From a virus, in IMG/VR virus record IMGVR_UViG_3300046330_000113, positions 1 through 50,504 of that record: a DNA stretch of 50,504 bases; one strand, written 5' to 3'. Positions within the stretch are counted from its first letter, which is position 1. Each line of letters opens with the position of its first letter. The notes beneath the pieces are model-generated. The model saw only the letters and a list, made by a program, of their open reading frames with translations, ran no database searches and was not told the DNA's origin. This document shows, piece after piece, positions 45,901 to 50,504 of this stretch. The translations under genes and the position numbers were made by a program.

Positions 45901-47204
45901 AAAGTTTTATTAGAGGTGTTGTTTCAAGAACTTCACAAGCTATAAATTTTGTTGGAGCACCTGCAAATGCTATAGGTGGTAAAGTTCAATCTATATTGGA
46001 AGTAATAAGTGATCCAAATTTAAGTGTTAAAAATATTAAAAATGCGGAAATATTCTTCTTTAAACATCTTGGTAATACTATTGATGATGTAGGTAGAAAT
46101 ATTTATAAATCACTACCTAACCAATTATTAATGTCTTTTGGAGGTTTAGTAACATCTGATTTAATTCAAAATAATTTTGAAAAAAATAAAGCGTTAGCAT
46201 TAACTAATACAAAACCTTTATTTTTTATGCAAGAAGGTGGTGAACATTGGATTCAATCTATTCACACAATGACAATATTAGATGGTGCTAAAATATTAGA
46301 TGAAAAAGGTAATTATTTAGATAAAAACGGTAACGTTACAACTAAAGAAAACGCTGCAAGTATATTAGATATTTCAGTATTGGAAAATGGTAAATTAACA
46401 ACATCTATTAAAACACCATTTTACACTACAATTGACAGAATGACAGAATATAATAAAGGTGGTAATTCAACATTAAGATCTTATATTCAATCATCGTTAA
46501 TTAAATCACAAGGTCAGTATAGTACAGAATATCAATCTGAATTACAACGTCATACTTTAGGTAAAGCTGTGGCACATTTCAAGAAACACATTATATCTCC
46601 AGGATTACGTAGATTTAGAGGACTTGGTACAAATGCTTTTTCAAAACCAGAAGATGTTATTTTAAATTTTGAATCAGATTTATTAAGACCCGATGAAGGA
46701 AATTATGTTACATGGTTGAGATTTTTAACACGTAGTGTGGCACCTAAACTTGCAAAATTACAATTTTCATTAATTGTTAAAGATTTTAATGAAATGGATG
46801 AGTGGGAAAAAGGTAATATTGTTAGAACTTTTACAGAATTAGCATATATTATGGTAATGGCAAATTTAGCATTACTTGCCGCTGGTGCAGCTTCAGATGA
46901 TGACGATAATGATGTTTTTTGGTATATTGCCGCAATTACAAGAAGAAATCAATCTGATGCTCAACAATTTATAGATCCACGTGAAGCTTGGAGAGTACTT
47001 AAAAATCCTATTAGTTCGTTAAAATTTATAGAGAGTAGTACCGATGTTATTGCTGCATTAAGTAATTATGTTAATCCTTTAGCTGAAGATAGAAATGAAA
47101 AAATAACAAAAGCTTCTTCTAAAATGATTAAATATTTAATTCCAGGTTATGGTCATCTTTTAGACACAACCCCTAAAGAGCAATACGGTTGGAGTAATAG
47201 ATAA
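42966..47204 (+). CDS. Giant cargo protein 3 with zincin-like protease motif (1412 aa)
   Basis: Residues 251-255 read HEVYH, the HExxH zinc site of metallopeptidases, in the context KFLHEVYHD. A third ligand is plausible at Glu300 or Glu301 (SSLEEFTAGMF), about 45 residues on, as in gluzincin-like enzymes. A zincin domain has been noted next to the polymerase in crAss-like giant genes, where it may process cargo or help entry. The centre (~400-620) is helical and charged. The C-terminal third has aromatic and Gly-rich parts and a hydrophobic segment near 1295-1312 (AYIMVMANLALLAAGAAS). The N-terminus is MACKK. It is the last plus-strand gene and is followed by a strong bidirectional terminator. 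Confidence 0.7.
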   Translation: MACKKDVEEVIYNVVNRDIKNITKLNKEGFAEVTKDFGKTDFENIKILNDKFKERVINHIKSTDNDLPGTIQIKISEPLYEQYIRIIEKVQLKKATEEAKQLELEDTSRADMGENPSYLFESKKNLNDLVSRTTTDKFGKTKIETPEEIRYEYSEEIKNTIFAGEPRNITAKEALSNILNTGIFDKNSKEFEQIHRMIISTKATIKLVDSKDMKSTDTYMQYNTVDNTIEMSVDNLGDVSSVKEGVEKFLHEVYHDRTLRVLRTPKNATEQKLRNDLKKVYDGLKPLLEDKYPHEMSSLEEFTAGMFSNKQFEFEVEQLINAKKSFWDVLTAFFRDLFGLDNSYNKLINNLLRLIDTTDENYTGIDTLEAKYTYGQKKLVAKKGLQSITISIEKTFSDLEVIANRSQMQDSPFLTKLKTVKNEIDVLLDKYVKDSDEYRLESIKIFNKFMEEQLNSSNKILANVDITSQQYENVKVYNNTFKSLQIHIDNAVEDLETNNIITAEEHVKLNQEIEALISNSKIIDKKLLKVAKKLNRKSAIFQEQYKDVLLKYEQKFRQEGKAKGLTKATLDEYVNKQLSENRELIQKETDETWFDLIDSPLTDITSLSATVNSEKDFTHPIIRVFSRILDKVKHEYTNLIQPKLLELQEATNIFLDGSRIKSSDENYKNLFEWSKNDEGFLLGEYQIGFRDSFNELMNTVNAEDFGKDLSDEDKLKLKKSKMRNWFKLNTDSIKNFDEDGNPYYITKPAKQWKTDFSKLTQKERDYLAVLQSQAKEANDNYGISVKSLKKNTLGVDFYQLPSHHKETITHLKNLNKDIFKELWQDTFKLRTDDTTQGEQDFVDDKNVHIVRRDLSGKEVDYIPIHFRGKIPKSKQSTDLATMYAMEIQQSIKFKSKTKVHTDLKIFIDIIQENGFIKKQGLGSRVVSYFNNDGTTSPVIVDKQDAHLIKMLETMMNNRLYDKTSTYLGKIGNADGAKIESFIRGVVSRTSQAINFVGAPANAIGGKVQSILEVISDPNLSVKNIKNAEIFFFKHLGNTIDDVGRNIYKSLPNQLLMSFGGLVTSDLIQNNFEKNKALALTNTKPLFFMQEGGEHWIQSIHTMTILDGAKILDEKGNYLDKNGNVTTKENAASILDISVLENGKLTTSIKTPFYTTIDRMTEYNKGGNSTLRSYIQSSLIKSQGQYSTEYQSELQRHTLGKAVAHFKKHIISPGLRRFRGLGTNAFSKPEDVILNFESDLLRPDEGNYVTWLRFLTRSVAPKLAKLQFSLIVKDFNEMDEWEKGNIVRTFTELAYIMVMANLALLAAGAASDDDDNDVFWYIAAITRRNQSDAQQFIDPREAWRVLKNPISSLKFIESSTDVIAALSNYVNPLAEDRNEKITKASSKMIKYLIPGYGHLLDTTPKEQYGWSNR

Positions 47205-47214
47205 TAAAAGTCAA

Positions 47215-47254
47215 AAAAAATCCCTATATACAATTAAGTATATAGGGATTTTTT
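47215..47254. terminator. Bidirectional terminator between convergent operons
   Basis: AAAAAATCCCTATATAC (47215-47231) and GTATATAGGGATTTTTT (47238-47254) form a perfect 17-bp stem with a 6-base loop. The A run on one side and T run on the other let it end transcription from both strands. It lies between the plus-strand stop at 47204 and the minus-strand stop at 47258. Confidence 0.92.
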
Positions 47255-47257
47255 ATT

Positions 47258-48307
47258 TTAATTAACTTCTAATATTAATTCGCTTGGTATAGATTTATTT
47301 TGAATACAACTATCATAAGTCATTTGCACTCTATGTTTAACTTCTTTCTTGTAATAATCTTTAATTTGTAATTTATCTTCATTTGTAGAAGAAGAACGGT
47401 ACAATTTATCATAATACACTAAATTATCAGAATTACTCAAACTATTCCAATCAGTATTTAATTGTGATAATACATTTTTAAAACCAACAGTTGTTAAAGC
47501 TTTATTGTATGTAATATGACTAGAATTTAATCTCAATAAACTACCAACTTGTAATGCATATTTTTTAATATCAAAATTGTTTAACATTTTAATACCTAAT
47601 TCTATTGTAGTTGCATCTTTAGATTTTAACATTGTATCTAATGATTTATATAATTCATCATTAAGTTCGTTAGAGTTTTTAGATGTTATATATTCTTCTA
47701 AATTTTCTTCCGTAATACATTTATCAATATTATCATAAATATCATTAATTACATCAACATTATATTTATTATAATTTGCAAGTTGTAAACATTCAACTTC
47801 TCTATAATTATTACCCTGAATTAAAAATTTATCTTGTAATAAACATATAAAAGATTCAATTATTGTGGATTTATTATATAATGTTGTTAATTTTTGTGAA
47901 TTTTGAACACTCCCGTTATAATTATAAAAATAAATTCTATTTGTCAATAAACATTCTACACCAATATTAACCGTTGCATTACGACTGAAAAATTCAATCA
48001 TAGGTGTAACCAACCAGGTTGCTTTTGGTATTTGAATTGTTTTTAAATTTTTACAATTTGATGTAAATTTAAATCTTGGATATTTACTTTCTTTAAAAAA
48101 ATATATAACATCTTCTTCTTTAATGTCTACTTTTTTAGTTTTAAAAAGGTTGTATTTATCTTTAAAATCTATAATTTCTGGTGTATTTTCAATTGGTTCA
48201 CCATACCGTTGATGAATATTTGTTAATGTAAAATCATCTTTACTTTTTCCTCCTTGCCATGAACAATTTAATGAAAAACTGTTCCCTCTCTTCCATATTT
48301 TTAACAT
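47258..48307 (-). CDS. Third gene of the MoxR-VWA operon, unknown function
   Basis: I do not recognise this 349-aa protein. It starts 3 bases after the AAA+ gene, so it is in the same operon. The N-terminal ~130 residues are beta-rich with aromatic residues (KIWKRGNSFSLNCSWQGGK; FFKESKYPRFKF). The C-terminal ~220 look helical, with paired acidic and Lys-rich helices and an ELYKSLDTMLKSKDATTIELG segment that has the feel of a HEAT- or TPR-like repeat. Two Cys occur in the first half. No transmembrane span was seen. By analogy with MoxR-VWA systems it could be the substrate-binding or adaptor partner, which is inference from operon structure alone. Confidence 0.5.
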   Translation of the reverse strand: MLKIWKRGNSFSLNCSWQGGKSKDDFTLTNIHQRYGEPIENTPEIIDFKDKYNLFKTKKVDIKEEDVIYFFKESKYPRFKFTSNCKNLKTIQIPKATWLVTPMIEFFSRNATVNIGVECLLTNRIYFYNYNGSVQNSQKLTTLYNKSTIIESFICLLQDKFLIQGNNYREVECLQLANYNKYNVDVINDIYDNIDKCITEENLEEYITSKNSNELNDELYKSLDTMLKSKDATTIELGIKMLNNFDIKKYALQVGSLLRLNSSHITYNKALTTVGFKNVLSQLNTDWNSLSNSDNLVYYDKLYRSSSTNEDKLQIKDYYKKEVKHRVQMTYDSCIQNKSIPSELILEVN

Positions 48308-48310
48308 ATC

Positions 48311-49534
48311 TTATCCTATTATTTTCTGCATTACTTTTGGATTCATTAATAGTTTATTAGTTCTAGTGGGATATTTACCAACTAAATTTCTAATTAAATT
48401 GAACACTAAATCTTCCGCAAGTAATATTTTATCGTAATTAATAATTTCCAATATTCTATTACAAACAGTTGCTGTATCTGCATCTTTATCTGTATCAAAA
48501 TAATTTTGAATATAATTAATAAATCTTGTTGTTAATGTTGCACCAATATCAGCTCTATAAGAACTGTTTTCACCTGAATATATACATTTGTCTAACTTTC
48601 TAGAAACAGTGTCCCATTTGTCAAATAACATATCTTCTGGTTGAATTAATTGATGTAAACGATTGTTAATAAACATTGTAAATAAATTACCAACAATATT
48701 TTCTTTAGATGTAAAACATCCTTTGGCAATTAACATTATTTTATATAGACTATCTGTAGAATCAAAATCTTTTAATCCAGAAATAGTATTAAAAAATGTA
48801 ACTAAACTTCTAGGATTTACAGTTTGAACACTTCCTTCTTTTTTAAAAATTTCAGGATATTGTAATGCAAAATTTATACATACACCATTAATCTTTTCTC
48901 CCTCAGCCCATTCAGCCCAAGCATCTTTATCAAAATCTAATTCAAAACTAATATATCTAGTTTTTTGAGCATTATCTAACGATGATACATTATAATCTCC
49001 ATTATCTGGATTAGCACTTAATATAATTGTACAATTATCTGGTAATGACCAAGATATATATTCACCTCTATCAATCATTTCCATTAGGGCGGTAATCATT
49101 CTACCATCTGCTCTTGTCCAATCATCAAGACACAATATAACACCATTAGGATTAGTATTTTTAGGAACCCATTCAGGTGGTGCGTAAGACATTCTAACTT
49201 TTGCGTTTTCAACAATATTATAACCTAATTTAATATAATTTTGTAACAAACTTTCTGCAACCCATATACACTTTCCGTCTGGTGAACAAATATAATATTC
49301 TTTAATGCAAAATCCAATTAAATCTCCTAATTCTTCAAGTTGTCCAAGATTTAATTTTACAAAATCCATTTTACGTTCTTGTGCAATTTGTATAATTGCT
49401 GAAGTTTTACCAATACCTGATTCACCAATTACTTCTACAGCAGTTGTTTTTTTATTTTGTTCACGTAAAGTGTTATTGTTGTCAATTATATAACTAACAA
49501 TATTTTTTAATTCTTTAATATTTAAATTGTTCAT
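48311..49534 (-). CDS. MoxR-like AAA+ ATPase
   Basis: A 407-aa ATPase with Walker A GESGIGKTS (37-45), Walker B VILCLDD (132-138), a sensor-1 Asn in LSANPDNGDY (about 175) and NPRSLVTFF further on as a sensor-2-like region. The insertion pattern and the GDYNVSSLD segment after sensor 1 match the MoxR/dynein-related branch. These ATPases work as hexamers with a VWA partner to remodel or load metal into other complexes. Its gene begins directly after the stop of the VWA gene (TAAATG), and an unknown gene follows after 3 bases. The last ~110 residues look helical and presumably bind the partners. It is a phage version of the RavA/MoxR type, not a helicase loader as far as I can tell. Confidence 0.82.
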   Translation of the reverse strand: MNNLNIKELKNIVSYIIDNNNTLREQNKKTTAVEVIGESGIGKTSAIIQIAQERKMDFVKLNLGQLEELGDLIGFCIKEYYICSPDGKCIWVAESLLQNYIKLGYNIVENAKVRMSYAPPEWVPKNTNPNGVILCLDDWTRADGRMITALMEMIDRGEYISWSLPDNCTIILSANPDNGDYNVSSLDNAQKTRYISFELDFDKDAWAEWAEGEKINGVCINFALQYPEIFKKEGSVQTVNPRSLVTFFNTISGLKDFDSTDSLYKIMLIAKGCFTSKENIVGNLFTMFINNRLHQLIQPEDMLFDKWDTVSRKLDKCIYSGENSSYRADIGATLTTRFINYIQNYFDTDKDADTATVCNRILEIINYDKILLAEDLVFNLIRNLVGKYPTRTNKLLMNPKVMQKIIG

Positions 49535-50504
49535 TTAATTTATTTTAGGTATTTTAATTTTATAACCTGGAAATAATCCAAGATCTTCTGTTCCTGCGGA
49601 TGATATAACCCACATCATTTGTTTGTGTGGTTTACACTCAACTGGTGCATAACCATCGGTGAAAAACACAAGTGTTGTAAATTTATTTTTATGTTTATTA
49701 TAATATTCAACAGGTGGTGTAAAATCTGTACCCCCACGTCCTACAACACTTCCTTTAAATTTACCTTTGTATTCATAAATATCATTAATTTTAGTATCAC
49801 ATTCTATAATTGTAACTGATGCACCTGCTTTATAAATATGATGTATTTCACTAAAAAATTCTAATAGTTCTGCATTACTAACAGAACCTGATGTGTCAAC
49901 AGCAACTAAAATATGATGTTTTTGTTTAATTTTAATTCCAGCATTATCTTCAAATCTCTTAGACATTTTTCTACGAGATTTTTTTGTATATACTTCTGAT
50001 GAACAACCCATTTTTCTTCTAAAATAAGCTTTCCAATTAAAAACTTCTTCTGTAATTTTAAATAATTCATCAATTAAAGATTTTAATTCTCCAGGAATAG
50101 TTCCTCTAGATTTAGTAATTTGTGTTGCAGATTCTTTAAGAATGTGTTCTACTTGATTTTGAATTAATTTTTTTTCAGTATCTGTGAGATTTTCAAATTC
50201 TTTCCAAGTAGGATGTAAATCACCATCACCATCTGTAGGTGGACCACTTTGACCACCCATTAAAGATTGTAATCCTGGATCAGGATCTTTAGAATTATTA
50301 TTTTCTAATAATTTTTGATAATAATAATTAGTTCCAGCTTTTAATTCTAATGTTAATGTTGGAAAACTAGTCATTACAATAGCGCCATCGGGTAAATAAT
50401 CATTGTCAATATATTGATTAATTTCTAAATCAGCGGCAATATTAAATAATTTTTTATCTACAAAACTATTTCTCATTGTTAAATGAAAAAAACAAATATG
50501 TAAT
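49535..50504 (-). CDS. VWA-domain protein with metallopeptidase-like N-terminus (cut by right edge)
   Basis: Counting from the ATG at 50476, the VWA domain at ~185-300 has the MIDAS residues DTSGS (194-198), GRGGTDF (Thr250, Asp251) and FFTDG (Asp274). The N-terminus LFNIAADLEINQYI is the standard core of VWA-like (DUF2201-type) proteins, which normally follows a HEVLH...H zinc motif. The frame stays open through the right edge, and the codons before the ATG encode LHICFFHLT, which fits the end of that motif. So the true start lies past 50504 and the ATG at 50476 is internal. A Gly/Asp/Pro-rich linker sits at ~64-90. It partners the AAA+ protein encoded next to it. Confidence 0.82.
   Translation of the reverse strand, partial: LHICFFHLTMRNSFVDKKLFNIAADLEINQYIDNDYLPDGAIVMTSFPTLTLELKAGTNYYYQKLLENNNSKDPDPGLQSLMGGQSGPPTDGDGDLHPTWKEFENLTDTEKKLIQNQVEHILKESATQITKSRGTIPGELKSLIDELFKITEEVFNWKAYFRRKMGCSSEVYTKKSRRKMSKRFEDNAGIKIKQKHHILVAVDTSGSVSNAELLEFFSEIHHIYKAGASVTIIECDTKINDIYEYKGKFKGSVVGRGGTDFTPPVEYYNKHKNKFTTLVFFTDGYAPVECKPHKQMMWVISSAGTEDLGLFPGYKIKIPKIN

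Noticed and set aside
1-50504. tRNA genes or a replication origin
   Set aside because: I saw no cloverleaf-like intergenic sequence or iteron cluster; the gaps between genes are all short and AT-rich.

Overview
The window looks like most of the late (virion and lysis) half of a crAss-like bacteriophage genome (order Crassvirales), very AT-rich by eye and using the standard code (TAA, TAG and TGA all end genes). The reasons are the gene order terminase - portal - scaffold - major capsid protein, the ring/neck genes, a ~1,370-aa tail muzzle protein, and three giant cargo genes. One giant protein carries the RIPxQ...DFDVDK signature of the virion-packaged RNA polymerase described for Cellulophaga phage phi14:2. 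Promoters of the form TTTR-N20/21-TATATTTR and the general lack of Shine-Dalgarno sequences point to a Bacteroidota host. The lipoprotein and fibre modules resemble those of flavobacterial and gut Bacteroidota phages, but the genus cannot be told from this sequence.

Layout, plus strand: 2-6425 packaging and head genes (terminase C-terminus, portal, scaffold, capsid). 6496-10450 head completion and neck proteins, separated by two intrinsic terminators. 10453-15579 two adhesin/fibre genes and a small accessory gene. 15579-17787 a lysis cassette with several small membrane proteins, a CAP-domain lipoprotein, a CHAP endolysin and a spanin-like protein. 17788-19599 a probable insertion: a DEDDy exonuclease with its own promoter and terminator, followed by a GIY-YIG homing endonuclease. 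19600-25613 ring proteins and the tail muzzle. 25682-29246 a cargo (ejection) gene that appears to be split in two by a second GIY-YIG-type endonuclease. 29248-47204 a smaller cargo protein and three giant proteins (1460, 2518 and 1412 aa), which include the virion RNA polymerase and a zincin-like protease motif.

Minus strand, 47258-50504: a converging operon of a VWA protein (its start lies beyond the right edge), a MoxR-like AAA+ ATPase and an unknown third gene. A 17-bp-stem terminator between 47215 and 47254 separates the two convergent operons.

The plus-strand genes build a short-tailed virion that carries its own RNA polymerase into the cell, and release progeny through the lysis cassette. 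The minus-strand operon probably remodels some host or phage complex, by analogy with RavA-ViaA. No stretch longer than 300 bases lacks a gene. I saw no tRNA, rRNA or CRISPR array. The points most worth following up are the endonuclease-split cargo gene, the NADAR-like domain at the C-terminus of the virion RNA polymerase, the MoxR-VWA-X operon, and the repeated promoter motif.
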